Assembly (NCBI GenBank): GCA_020205615.1
Contig: CM035152.1
Span: 152,826,778 to 152,890,777, forward strand
DNA length: 64,000 nt
Direction: 5' to 3'
DNA from: Panax quinquefolius
Taxonomy: Eukaryota > Streptophyta > Magnoliopsida > Apiales > Araliaceae
In this document: one piece after another, positions 48,898 to 60,879 of the stretch
Layout: each line of letters opens with the position of its first letter
Numbering within the stretch: position 1 is the first letter of the stretch
Program-made: the position numbers and the translations under genes
The notes under the pieces: model-generated
Seen by the model: the letters and a program-made list of their open reading frames with translations, nothing else
The model's database searches: none
What the model was told of the DNA's origin: nothing

Positions 48898-50117
48898 TAT
48901 GGAGTGATGATTCTAGAAAGATATTTTAGCAGTCCTCACTATTTCTGTAAAATAGTATTTGAATAATTATAATGAGGACTTATTTGAGTGTTGATATTGT
49001 TTGTAAGACAATATTTGTATTTAAATTCACAAGATATGTGTTGTGTCGATTTTTACTTGACAATTGTATTATTGAAGTTGTAGTTTGCTTTCGGTACCAT
49101 GTATTTGGCGACTCAGGATGGGTGTTGTATACCTATTTTGGGGGCGTCACACGTTCGATTAAAAGTTCGATTCGAACTCAACTTGAAATATAAATGATTC
49201 AAATATGAGCAAATTTTAAAGTTCGATAAATTACTCGAAACTTCTCAAATTATAATATTCTTTTGATACTCGAATCATATTCGTACGAAAAATTTAAACT
49301 ACTCGGACTCGATTCTAAATATAAGCAACTCAATACTCAACACAACTCGACTCGACTCAACTCAATTCATTTAAACCCTTACCTATCATACAACAAAATA
49401 CCATGATGTATTTCCAAAAATGATTCTATCTTACTATAGAAGGCTAGGAACTATTGATCATTAATTGACAATAAATTAAACAAGCTACTTCCTCCGTCTT
49501 AAATTCAATGTCTGTTTTGATTTTTTATTTTTATTTTATCAAATTGACCACTTTTAAAATTAATATCTAAACATATATAAATATATTTTTAAAATTATAA
49601 AAATTAGAGTTAATAGGCAAATTGTATCTAATTTCTTATAATAATAATCTCTTAACCTAAACTTTATCAACAATAATATAAAAATTAATTTTAAAATGAT
49701 CAATTTAATCAAAAAATTAAAACTAGACTTTTAAGTTGAGATAAAGGGAGTATTAAACTTGTTATTGAATCTCAGAGATTTTGATTTGAAAATTTTGTAT
49801 TCTCAGAACCAACTTTTATAAGAAACTTCTTTCATTCCATGTCACATTCTAAATTTAAATTTTCGTAAATTAATAAGATCGAATCGAAGTCAAATAAGGC
49901 TCTTTTTTTTTTTTTTGTAATATAAAAGGGTATATTTTAAAATAAATACATGAATAGTTTATAAGAGTATTGTAATATGAAAAAATAATCATTAGATGAA
50001 ATAATATTAATGTCGACATATCCTATTAAAAATCTAAAATGTGTACCTAGCACATGTATCATGTCCCATGTTCTTATGAAAAAAAAAAAAAATACTCGAC
50101 GGTATATATATATATAT

Positions 50118-50269
50118 GAAAATTGATATTTTTACATTATTTTTTAATATTTTTACACGTGTAGGGTCCATATTTCATTTGATGTATCGAATTTTTATTA
50201 ACTAATAGGTGGGTCATATATGCGAAAATATCAAAAAATGATGTAAAAATATAAGTTTCTTATATATAT
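50118..50269. mobile_element. Small MITE in a TA-repeat site
   Basis: The left terminus contains GATATTTTTACATTATTTTT and the right terminus, reversed, contains TATATTTTTACATCATTTTT; the match extends about 36 bases from GAAA. TATATATA lies on both sides, so a TA duplication (Tc1/mariner type) is possible but cannot be proven. Confidence 0.65.
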
Positions 50270-50431
50270 AGACTATCATTTGTTTGGCAAAAAAAACAAT
50301 AAACGTATTGAAGATATTGAAACTGTTTAAAATCTTTGTTAATAATGTCCATTGAAATCTCACGTGGAAAAATAATAATTGTGTTTGCATGATAGAAGTG
50401 TATTGAATATTTATTTATTACTGAATTTTAT

Positions 50432-50586
50432 AGATCTGATTATTATGAAATTAATTTTATAATAAATTAATCAATCGACTAACAATACAAGATCTTGGCA
50501 TACGAGGGAGAGATCACTTTTTCAATTTACACGCCGATAAATCAGATTAATCAATTAACCAAAATTAACTTCATTCTAACGAGTCC
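50432..50586. mobile_element. Diverged third copy of the palindromic MITE
   Basis: The left part GATTATTATGAAATTAATTT and the right part, reversed, GTTAGAATGAAGTTAATTTT resemble the ends of the 25847-25990 family. The inner TAATCAATT words are also in inverted order. Older and more diverged than the other copies. Confidence 0.6.
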
Positions 50587-51471
50587 CGAATTTTATAATA
50601 TCAAGAGAGAAATGGAGCGATGATGATGCTTTTTCCAAAAGGGGAGACCCTTAGAACACCAACGTAGACTCTTGGAGAAACAACTTTCTTATCTTTTTGG
50701 TTCATATAAATTTAATACTCCAACCAACTTAATAAGTAATATATTGTTCAAGTGGTTTATTCTTTCAACAAGTACTTTTTGCTTGCTTCTCTGTTCCAAC
50801 CAACTTAATAATTAATCTCAGGAAAAAAAATAATTTTATAATTTTATCCTCTTTCTTAATAATATGCGTACAAAATTAATCATTAAGACTTTTATTCTGA
50901 AACGGAGGGAGTAGTACATGTGTACTCACAAAAACTTTCTTTATACTCTCTTTATTTAAAGTTATTTCTCGTGTCATACGTGTTATGTGTACAATTATTA
51001 TAATTATATAATTTTTTTTTAAAAAAAAATCAGATGATAAAAGAAAATAAATAAATTAAGGAAGATGAAATAGTAATATAATAAAAGTTACAGGAGCAAA
51101 AGGCAAATAAGTTTTGCTAAAGGAAGAATAATTTTCTTTAGTTAACTTTACTTATCACAGGTCCAATAACTTCCACTCTTAGACGAGGGAATGTAGTCCC
51201 ATTAAATTTATATATTGTTCAATATTTCATAGAATTTTACTCTAGTGAAGATGATTTTTTTCATTTTTATCCCCACTTAATTTACTAAATTACAGTTTTT
51301 TCATATTTTTATGTTACTGTGTTTGACATAAAATATTTATTTATATCATTATCAGTATATTGTTTTAAATTTATATATAAATTTTAGTATATTTAATGTA
51401 TCAAAGCCACTTACTAGGCATATTCACAGATTCATTTAAAAGTCATAAAATGAACACTATCGTCTAAGGTC

Positions 51472-51801
51472 TAAGATGTAAATGAATTGAGTCAATCGAG
51501 TATTAAATTGCTCAATTTTAATTTACAAAATTTATCGAATATAAAATAAGATTTGATTGAGACTCATTTAGCTATCGAGTCGATCATGATCTCGAATCGA
51601 GCCAAAGTAGTTTAAACTTTTTGAATAAATATAATTCGAGAGTATCAATAGAAACTATAATTTGAGATGGTTCGAGTAATTTATCAAATTTTAAAATTTG
51701 GTCATATTTGAATTATTTATATTTTGAGTCGAGTTCGAATCGAATTTTTAATCGAGCAAGTACGAATCGATCCCGAACTATTTGTTCGTTGTACAGCTTT
51801 A
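51472..51801. mobile_element. hAT-like MITE copy II
   Basis: Begins TAAGATGTAAATGAATT and ends GTACAGCTTTA. The body has the family's TCGAGT/TCGAAT words and is in inverse orientation to copies I and III. The flanking duplication is not clear. Confidence 0.7.
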
Positions 51802-51863
51802 CTCTTATCTTAGGATGAAAAGCAAAAAGAAAAGGAAAAATGTAGCTCCTGGGCACAAGTCAT

Positions 51864-52171
51864 TAAAGTTGTAAAATGAGCAAACAGTTCGGGCTCGATT
51901 CGTACTCACTCGACTCAAAATATAAATGTGTCAAATATGAACAAATTTTAAAATTCGATAAACTACTCGAACATGCTCAAATTGTAATTTTTTATTGATA
52001 CTCGAATCATATTCGTTCGAAAAATTCAAACTGCTCGGGCTCGATTCGAGATCGTAATCGACTCGATAACTAAATGAACCCCAATCAAACTTTATTTTAT
52101 ACTCAATAAATTTTGTAAACAAAATCTTAGCAACTTAATACTGGATTCAATTCGATTCATTTACACCCTTA
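51864..52171. mobile_element. hAT-like MITE copy III
   Basis: Begins TAAAGTTGTAAAATGAGC and ends TTCATTTACACCCTTA. With copy II, 62 bases away in opposite orientation, it can form a long RNA duplex. Confidence 0.75.
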
Positions 52172-53792
52172 CACTTTATTAAAAATCTGGTCAGCAATGC
52201 ATCATTTGGCTTTGGAGAGGGAGGATAAAGTAGAGAACAAAAAGCTGAAAGAATTGCACAGGGACAGGGGTAATTAATTAATAAGAACTTTAAGAACATG
52301 CAGTTCTGAATTTTGTAATGGCCAAAAAAAAAAATAATGCAGAAAGAAGAAGAAAAAGACAAGATGCAGCGCTGTAAAGCTCAATTGAAATCTCTAATTC
52401 CTACCATAATGTCTCACTTTTTCTCACCACTTCTTCAGTGTACTAGTAAATATCTAAAATAAGTAAATGTTTTTAGATAATTTAGGATATTTATTATTAT
52501 ATTAATTAAAATTAAAATAATTTATGTTAAATTTGAATTTTAAAATATTTAAATTAATTTTAATAACTCAATAATAATCTTATACTAGATATAAATCCAC
52601 GCGTTGCGACGGAATTATTCAATTTTTAATAATAAATGTGTACGTACAATTAATAAATTAAAATATAATACGAAGATGGTAGATTGTTGTGCGATGATCA
52701 AATTTTACACGAAAAACAAATGAATATAAATTGTAGAGGGTAATGTTGAGATAAAGTAGTTATTTTATTAAATAATAATTAAATTACAAAGGATAATATC
52801 AAAACAGTTGATATTACCAAAATAATTTAGATTTGTAGTGATTTAGAAGATTATAAATCTAAAAATTAAGAGAATGACATTATGTTATTAATCTGTTTAG
52901 ATTTGTAGTGATTTAGAATATTATAAATTAAAAAAAATTAATTAATAGCATAAAGTTGTGATTTTATTAAATAATAATTAAATTACAAATGATAATATCA
53001 AAACAGTTTAGATTTGTAGTGATTTAGGGGGTTATAAATCTAAAATTTAGGAGAATGAATTAGGGTTTGTTTCCATCCTCATTTGTTATGTTAGTTGGGC
53101 AGTTTTGTTAAGGATCTTAAGTAACATTAATTAGGCAGGACACGTGTTGAATTGTGAAAATGACATATGTCAAGCTATGGTATCGTGTACTGCATTTTAA
53201 TATTATTTTAAAATAAATGAAGTAACATGTGCTCCAGGAAAAAAGAAAGAGAAATGATACACTATGGCATAAACATTAACATATTTCATGATGTTATAGT
53301 AGGCACTAAACAGGCAAATTGAATACGGGCTTCAATACCCAAGTCCAAACCAAAGCATGACAATTTGTTCACCTAGGCCCATCAATTCATTATTTCATCA
53401 TTACTTAATTGTTTTATTCATTCTAGTGTGGGCTCTTAAAAGCTGGTGAAGGCCCATAGCATTTGTATCAGGCCTTTGCCCTTGATATCATGCAAATTAT
53501 TTAAGAACAGGAAATGCCTTGATATTGGTAGCCTGGTATCTTTTTATATATACCATGTAATTTAACAAAATAAGAATTAGATATGTTTAATCATTTATTA
53601 TCATACAAACGATGAGTATTATTTAATTCTTTCTCTCAAATTAGTTGCCCCAATATTCTTAATTATATATTAGAAAATGAGTAATGCGTTTGTCCTTAAG
53701 GGATTAATTATAGAGTGTTTCTTATATGATTTTTAAGACAAAAAATTATATAATTCTATTGCATTTCTCAGTTTTTTTTTTCAAATAATAGG
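52172..53792. other. Gene-free region with partial tandem repeats
   Basis: Between about 52757 and 53070 blocks recur: TTTATTAAATAATAATTAAA occurs twice and TTTAGATTTGTAGTGATTTA three times, giving two long and one short diverged units. Nothing codes for protein. Confidence 0.6.
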
Positions 53793-54120
53793 TAATGGTA
53801 TAAACGAATCCGGAAATGATCTCGAGTATTGAGTTCTTTCGATTTGGTTCATAAAATTTATCGAGTATAAAATAAGGTTTGATTGAGACTTCATTTAATT
53901 TCACTGAGTTAAGATTTATTCTAAATCGGTAAAAAGCATTTGTGACTTTTCCAACCCGAGTATGAATAGAAAATTATAATTTGACAAGGTTCGAGTGATT
54001 TATCGAACTTTAAAATGTGTTCATATTTGACTCATTTATATTTCAAGTCGAGCTCAAATCGAACTTTTAGTCGAGTGAGTATAAATCGAGCCCGAACTGT
54101 TTGTTCATTTTATAACCTTA
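53793..54120. mobile_element. hAT-like MITE copy IV
   Basis: Same family and orientation as copy II. The flanks ATAATAGG (53785-53792) and GTAATATG (54121-54128) agree at 6 of 8 bases, compatible with a decayed 8-base duplication. Confidence 0.7.
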
Positions 54121-56865
54121 GTAATATGCGGTGTTTGATTAGCGTAAAATCAATGTAATAATTTCGTAATGCGATAAAATATTATATAAATTTAATATAT
54201 TTTTTATTTTGTTCACTGATTACAGGAATTAACTTATTATGTCAATTTGAATATTTTTCATTACGCACATCAATGATATATTAGCTCATTATATCCGTAG
54301 ATTATAAAAGAAAAAAAAATATTGATTACTACTGAGTTGATACTTTGACTTACAATTGACTTTATTTTTAATCAACCAAACATAATTTTAAATGTAATAT
54401 AATAATATTACGATTGTCACACACAAATACTAAATACTGAACAAAATAAATATATAATACTCCACTAAATACGAACATAATATAATAATATTACTTGAGA
54501 ATATATATATATATATAGTCCGGATCTTAAAATTTCACTTTATTCATTCAACTCACCCGAAATTTCATCATCTTTAGCGACGATGATGGCGTGATTTCAT
54601 CTAACAATCGTCGTTTATATCTTTTTAATGACACTATATGTCATTCTGTCATTTAAAGTATAGATTTACGATTAGATGACCAAAACCGTCATCGTCGAAT
54701 GGTCGTTAAAAGAGTGAAAATGAGTGAAAGAAAATAAAAAAGCCAGATGACTTTATCATTGCTATATATATATATATATATATATTCTATTACAATAAAT
54801 GTATATTTTGCGTATAATGTCAAAATCAAGAAAGTAATGGACTTCCCAAAACATAAATTCCCAACATGGTAAAGTCCAAGGCAGAAAACAGGTTATTATA
54901 GAAACAGAACCCACACTTGGCCACCCACCTAATACTAATATCTATTTTTCCTTTCCACGTCTCTATAATTGCTTCTTTTTTTAAAAAAAAATTTCCTTCC
55001 AACTCAATCGTAGCCCTCCATTATTTAATCTAATTCGCAAAATAATTATTACGAGGCGGATCCACTAAATTTAATGATATAAAAGCTCGGGATTGAATTT
55101 CTAACCTACCGCTTAAAATTCTATTCCTACCTCATGAGAAAATATAATAATAAAATAGAATTCAATTTGAATTTAGACGCAAAAACATAAAGACGATTTA
55201 AATTTATTCTAATTGATTTGAATAAAAAAATATAAAAACGATTCAGATTCATTTTAATTTTCAAATGGTTAAAACGGAATTATCGCGCGTTTAGACACGA
55301 ACAATTACTACCTATATATATATATATAATAAAATATAAATAATTTTAAAATTTTCATCTATCTTAATAAATTACGTCTAAAATTTAAGATAAATTTTAC
55401 TATCCATAATGCCGAGTCACGGTACTGTTTCTAGTATATATACATGATATGAAATATGAAATGATATTTTGCTGACTTTTTATAGCGCTTGTGGATGTAT
55501 AGTGTACTTTAGTGGAAACCAAAAAGCCTATGGGGGTAGTTTACAGGTGCCAAATTTGGAAAAAGATCTTAGTGGGAAGATTTTTCCCAAGTTGTGTTAA
55601 ATGGTCATTGGTGGATAGCACCAACTACCCTCAATTATTAAGCTGACATACTTTCCATTCAAGTTTATGTGGGCCCTTTTTATTCTACACTTTTGGACAG
55701 TTTAAATGGTGAACCTAAAGGTTGATCATAAATACATGCATATATAGTAATCGAGTTTGTGTACACTCTGTTTTGTCAGTTATATTAATTTAATATATTT
55801 ATTTGTATAAATAATTTCTTAAGTAATAAAATTTAACATTGACAATTATTTGATTATTTAAAATTTAAACTCCATATTGTACTATAATTTGATTTAATTA
55901 ATAATATAAATTATATTATAAATAAATACATTAAAATTATTTAAATATAACTTAGGTGAGGGTATTTAGGATGTTCCTCCATGCTGCTGCTACTAAAAGT
56001 AGCAGCAAGGGTTTAATCCTTATTAATCTCACCTGTTAGATCTTACATTGGACTTATATATAGTTTGACTTTGATTTCATTAAATGGAATTTATACTTCT
56101 TTATCTTTCAATTCCTTTTTAATTATATACTTTTCTAAGATTAATGCAAATCATTGAAGTTATTTTGCTACAAACTTAGGTGATGAACTCATTTGGAATC
56201 TTTATTTTCTGTTGGACAAAAGAAAGAAATAAGCCATTTCATTTGTTATATATATAAATCAAGGAATCAAGTTCCATGCATGTTATTATTCCATATCAAA
56301 CCTAATCTCTGGCCAAGTTTAATTTTATGATCAGTCTACCAACAAGAGTATCCATTACAATTTATGCAGGATAAATAACTTGCATGCATTATTGTTCCTT
56401 CTTATCATTTAATTTGTCTTAGCTAGCTAGTCTCTCTTTCATCACATAAAATGTGAGGGGGGAAAGAACAAAAAATATAAAGTCATGAGACATGAATTAA
56501 TACAAATTAAGATAAAAAACAAAGATCATAACATTACACGTTATAATCGTTTGTATCGAATATTTTCTCCTTCATCCACATATGGTCGAAGCCAAACGGA
56601 AAAAGTCCAAGTATTTACACTAATAATATTGGACTTGGTAATAAAAAGAGAGAACATGACCTAGCTAGTGAAGTCATATCTGATCACCCTTTATGCCACA
56701 AGCTAGCTAGCAAGCTCACTTATGTGCATACATAGTAATTTTCAATTGAGATTTGAAAGGCATGTTGAATATGTTAAGTTGCCCACTTCAATTTTTTTCA
56801 TTGGGGGAAATTTATGACAAATAAAATTTATTTTCATTTCACCGAATATATATATATATATATAT
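54121..56865. other. AT-rich gene-free region
   Basis: Several TA microsatellites (about 54501-54518, 54765-54785, 55314-55330, 56846-56865) and one foldback of about 80 bases at 55955-56035. I see no open frame or known RNA. Confidence 0.55.
55955..56035. repeat. Compact hairpin of about 80 bases
   Basis: Outer arms AGGTGAG (55955-55961) and CTCACCT (56029-56035), a middle GGAT/ATCC pair, and a central perfect stem GCTGCTACT/AGTAGCAGC (55987-56007) with a three-base loop. It could be a tiny MITE or a small-RNA precursor; neither is shown. Confidence 0.5.
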
Positions 56866-57411
56866 TGTGACGCCCCCAAAATTAGGTATACATCACCCAT
56901 CTTGGGTCGCCACTTACATGATACAGAATTTAAATACAACTTATTAACATAACTGCATGCAGTATAATACGACATAAATCGTGAGTTTAAATACAAATAT
57001 CGCTACTAGATATTATACAAACTCAAACAAAAGTCCTCATTACAATTATTATCACACTATTTCACGTATAGTGAGGACTACTAATGCTATCTTCAGACCA
57101 TCACTCGCTTCCCAGACTCGTCCCAAATATATTCTCATTTCACAAGAAGAAACGAAAAGAAAGGGTGAGCTCAACTAGCCCAGTAAGAAATATTATGACT
57201 AAGATAATGCAAAATAAATTATCAATAGTCTTCAACAATGTTAAACTGATAAAATACAATAGACAACCAGTTTAACTGCAGCGGAATATGCAATCCATTA
57301 AAAGAGTCAAGTAGAAAATAAAATCTACTATCTTTTATGATTTTAAAAGGTTTTTCATCACTGTTATAGCTGAGACTCAGCTTTAATAAATAATCCACAT
57401 CATCGAATCAC

Positions 57412-57650
57412 CCCTGCACTACTGCCAAGGATATTCTTAAGTATCACGATCACAATTATTCCTGCACTACGGGCCAAGAATAGTTGTGTATTCATTAATG
57501 GTCATGATCATGCCAACAACTGTCCATCAATGCACTACGGCCACTGAGGATTTTTAATCACATCATTTGTAACATTACGGTCATGATTACGCCGAATAAT
57601 CCCTGGTCATAATCATACCAAGTCCATCCATGCTCTACAGGCCACAGATG
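57412..57650 (-). repeat. Four conserved-loop hairpins with changed stems (C LTR)
   Basis: In minus sense the loops keep GGC...GTAG(T/A)GC while stems differ. At 57456-57487 TATTCTTG pairs with CAGGAATA. At 57624-57650 ATCTGTG pairs with CATGGAT through two G-U pairs. At 57522-57551 the stem CCTCAGTG pairs with CATTGATGG with one bulge. At 57412-57436 CCTTG pairs with CAGGG. Confidence 0.75.
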
Positions 57651-57884
57651 ACTTTAAAAAAAAAATATAAACATGAGGATGATGACAATGATATAAGAAT
57701 TCAATAAAACAAGTTCAAGAATTATTTAATCCATGAATTATTAACGTCCAAATTGTCAACATGATCTTCGCTTGGTAGTAGAGTAAAATTCAAGAATGAT
57801 CGTAAGAATATTTCCGTGAAAAGATCTTTGGATGAAACGCAAATATCAAGGATATTCTACTAATTTCATGGAGTATAAAGTCAA

Positions 57885-58400
57885 AGTTTTAACTAACCGG
57901 GTATAATAAAGAATGGAATAACAAAAGAAATCACCATGCATGCGGTATTGCATGATGAAAGTTATTCCAATGTAATAATAATAATAACGGAACCGTGTCG
58001 GTGAAATTCACACCGACGGATGTTCCAACGTAATAATAAAGATGGAACCGATCCTGTGTAAAACACACATGATAGGATATTCCAATGTAATGATAAAGAT
58101 TTTAACCAGTCCTGTAAAACACACATGCATGTGATGTTCCAACAGAATAATAAAAATCGGAACCAGTCCTGTAAAACACACGAGCAGATGTTCCAAATGT
58201 AATAATAAAAGAATGTCACCAAGTATAGGTAAATCATGCGTATCAAAGTTATTCCAATGTAATAAATAAGCAATGGAATAACATAAGGATTTCACCAAGT
58301 ATAGGGTATACCACAGATACAAAGTTATGTATAGGGTATGCCACTTTTACAAAAGTTATTCCACGTAATAATAGTGAATGGAATAATGTAAGTTCTCTTC
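57885..58400 (-). repeat. Two-hairpin repeat array in the C LTR
   Basis: Same type of array as at 47395-47885, inverted. GTTATTCCA and TGGAATAAC words alternate with variable-stem segments containing GTGTTTTACA. Confidence 0.85.
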
Positions 58401-59299
58401 TTCGAAGAAAGAATAACACCCTCACCGTAAAAAGAACCTAATATGTAAGTAATGAAGTAGCGAATACTCTTCTTCTTTCTATAACTTTCTCTCTCTATAA
58501 CTTCTCTCTCTATAATTTTCTCTCTAGAGTTTCAATGAATTCGTAAGAAAATAATGAAGGAATGAGCTTCTATTTATAGGAAAATGGAATGCATAAGAAT
58601 TAATCCATGAATCGGTCCGAGATTGATTTACTTTAATCTGACCGGTCCATATTTAAAGAAAAATCTTTTAAATAAAATATAATATATTCTATTTATATAA
58701 AACATTTTTACTATGCAAACACACTACTGAAAACACTACGCAAAACACTATGCATAATAAAATATAATATATTTTATTTATAAAATAACTTTAATAAAGT
58801 ATTCATTTTATATAAAAAGATGTTTCGCTTTTATTACGTTAATAATACTGAATAAAACAAAACGTCATTATCGCTATAATAATTCATATATTATTAATCG
58901 TGAATAATGGAATCAAACCAAGTGACTTCTCACATAAAGATCAATAATCAATACCGTGTGCTACTATGCAACCACACGACATCGCATTTTTTTACTACCG
59001 AAAGTAGTTCAACAAGAACTACGGTAAAACTTCCGTCGTTATTTCAATAAAATATTTTTGTCTTTTTCTCAATCCGACAATAATTCTGTTGTGGGGTCCA
59101 CCAATGATTGAGCCGTTGTACGAATATTCCCTGCTAAACCGAATATTCCCCGACCAATCGAATATAATATAACCACTTGTATACTTTGCAAAATTTATTA
59201 CCCACAACTATAACATTATATCAAATTATTCCATAATATTCAAAAATAATATTTATAGAAAATTCATCTTTATTTATAAAAACTGGGGTCTTACAACCT

Positions 59300-60610
59300 C
59301 CCCTTCTTATGAAATTTCGCCCTCGAAATTAGGGTACGTCTGGTATGTCAAGAGGTAAGGATACCTTGATTTCATTTCGATTCTAATTCCCAAGTCATTT
59401 CTCAACATCGTGGTTCCTCCACAAAACTTTGACTTGAGGTATAACCTCGGAGCGTAGAATATGTTCCTTCTTATCCAAAATTTGAACAGAACCTCTTCAT
59501 ACGCCAAATCTTCCGCTATTTCGTCCTGGTTCTAACTCAATAATATGGTTCGGTCTTTCACATATTTACGTAACATGGATATGTGAAAACGTTATGAACA
59601 CGAGACATATTTGGCAGAAAAAGCGAGTCTATAGGCCACGCTTCTACTCGATCGAGAATTAAAATGGACCGATGAATCGAGGATTAAGTTTCCCTCTCTT
59701 TCCAAATCTTGTAACTCCTTTCCATGGAGCAACTTTTAACAACACATGATCTCCTATATCGAATTCCACGTCCTTTCGATGAAGATCAGCATAACTCTTT
59801 TGTCGATTTTGTGAGGTTTTTATACGTTGTTTGGATCGTTTGAATCTTTTCCGTAGTCATACGTACCAACTCCGGTCCCAACAACGTTGCTTCACCCACC
59901 TCATCCCAGCATACTGGAGAACGACACTTTCTTCCATACAACGCTTCGAATGGAGCCATGCCAATACTTGCTTGATAACTGTTGTTGTAGGAAAACTCCA
60001 CCAATGGTAAAAACTTGTCCCAACTCCCTTGAAATCAAGAACACGAGTCTTAATAGATCTTGAAGAGTTTGAATAGTCCTCTCCGATCGTCTGTCCGTCT
60101 GCGAGGATGATATGCCGAAGCTAAATCGTAAATCTGCGCCCATAGCTTTTTGCAAACTAACCCAAAATCTTGAAGTGAATCTTGGGTCTCGATCGAAAAC
60201 TATGGATACCTGGATACCATGCAATCTTTACAATCTCGCTTATATACATACGAAAGCAAGACGTTCAAGTGTATAAGTTTCTCAATATCGGTAAGAAATG
60301 AGCGGACTTGGTCAATCTATCAACAATGACCCAAATCGCATCAATGCCTTGAGAAACCTTAGGAAGACCGTGCTTAAAATCCATGGTAATGTGCTCCCAC
60401 TTCCATTCGGAATTTCAAGTGGTTGCAATGGACCTTTTGGTACTTGATGCTCCGCTTAACTCGCGTTGACAAGTTAGACACCTTGAGATAAACAAATAAT
60501 ATTATCTCCTCTTCTTCATATTGCTTCCACCAAAATGTATGATTTAATATCACGATACATTTTGGTACTCCTGTGATGGATTGCAAATGGTGTGTTGTGC
60601 GCCTCCATCA
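59300..60610 (-). pseudogene. Gypsy integrase and chromodomain-like tail (element C)
   Basis: Reads VSIVFDRDPRFTSRFWVSLQ (second catalytic Asp block), SSSQTDRRSERTIQTLQDLL (Glu region, altered from the usual QTDGQSERTI), then VEFSYNNSYQASIGMAPFEA and LYGRKCRSPVCWDEVGE, with the chromodomain-like tail at about 59310-59520. At least three frames are used. Confidence 0.87.
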
Positions 60611-60879
60611 TGATATTATACTTTAAATCGTGGTCGTTAGGAACACAAAGTCCGGAGTTGACTCAAGTATTCCTTTTCATCGATTCTTGCTTCCTAAGAT
60701 AGCACCCTCTTTGCACTTTCTTTTTCATACGCATCGCCTCCAGTGTCCAGTAGCTCGAGCGACTTTAACTTTATCGATTAAAGCCTCGGTTCTCGTGATA
60801 TTTGCTATCATCACATGCGTCCCTCGAGTCTTTAACTCTATCTCCATCCTTTGCAAGTCACACAAAAAATGGCCTTTGT

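Larger units (their letters stand above)
37049..49151 (+). mobile_element. Ty3/gypsy chromovirus-type element A with nested insertions
   Basis: 5' LTR 37049-40807, internal part 40808-44228, 3' LTR 44229-49151, perfect target duplication CGTTC (37044-37048 and 49152-49156). LTRs begin TGTAAGACCC. The primer-binding site TGGTATCAAAGC starts at 40810 and the polypurine tract AAAGAGGGGAGGT ends at 44228. The internal part holds Gag with two zinc knuckles, protease, fragments of RT and RNase H, and a chromodomain-like tail. Most of the RT core and all of the integrase core are missing, so the copy is non-autonomous. Both LTRs carry later insertions of related LTR family B. Without its insertion the 3' LTR would be about 2.5 kb. 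Chromodomain and LTR features suggest the Tekay/Del group, by family knowledge. Confidence 0.95.
44229..49151 (+). repeat. 3' LTR of element A, split by a solo LTR
   Basis: Begins TGTAAGACCC and ends CGTCACA. TATAAATA lies at 45430-45437. The parts 44229-46474 and 48903-49151 join to about 2.5 kb after removal of the solo LTR and one TATGG. Confidence 0.93.
37005..49381. mobile_element. hAT-like MITE copy I, interrupted by a gypsy element
   Basis: Two pieces, 37005-37048 and 49157-49381, join into one element of about 270 bases once the gypsy element and one copy of CGTTC are removed. Ends are TAAGGCTGTAAAATGAA and, reversed, TAAGGGTTTAAATGAA. The flanks CTTATCAT (36997-37004) and CCTATCAT (49382-49389) match at 7 of 8 bases, an 8-base duplication as hAT transposases make. 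Three other copies lie at 51472-51801, 51864-52171 and 53793-54120. Confidence 0.8.
49157..51471. other. Gene-free region with MITEs
   Basis: It holds the right part of the interrupted hAT-like MITE (to 49381), then AT-rich DNA with MITEs at 50118-50269 and 50432-50586. No gene or RNA is recognised. Confidence 0.6.
56866..59295 (-). repeat. 3' LTR of element C
   Basis: On the minus strand it begins TGTAAGACCCCAG and ends GGGCGTCACA. The TATA box (TATAAATA, minus sense) is at 58571-58578. It includes the hairpin array 57885-58400 and four conserved-loop hairpins between 57412 and 57650. Confidence 0.93.

Noticed and set aside
54501..54785. Possible MITE between two TA microsatellites
   Set aside because: The supposed arms (TTCACTTTATTCATT against reversed TTTCACTCATTTTC) are weak, and the TA flanks are uninformative.
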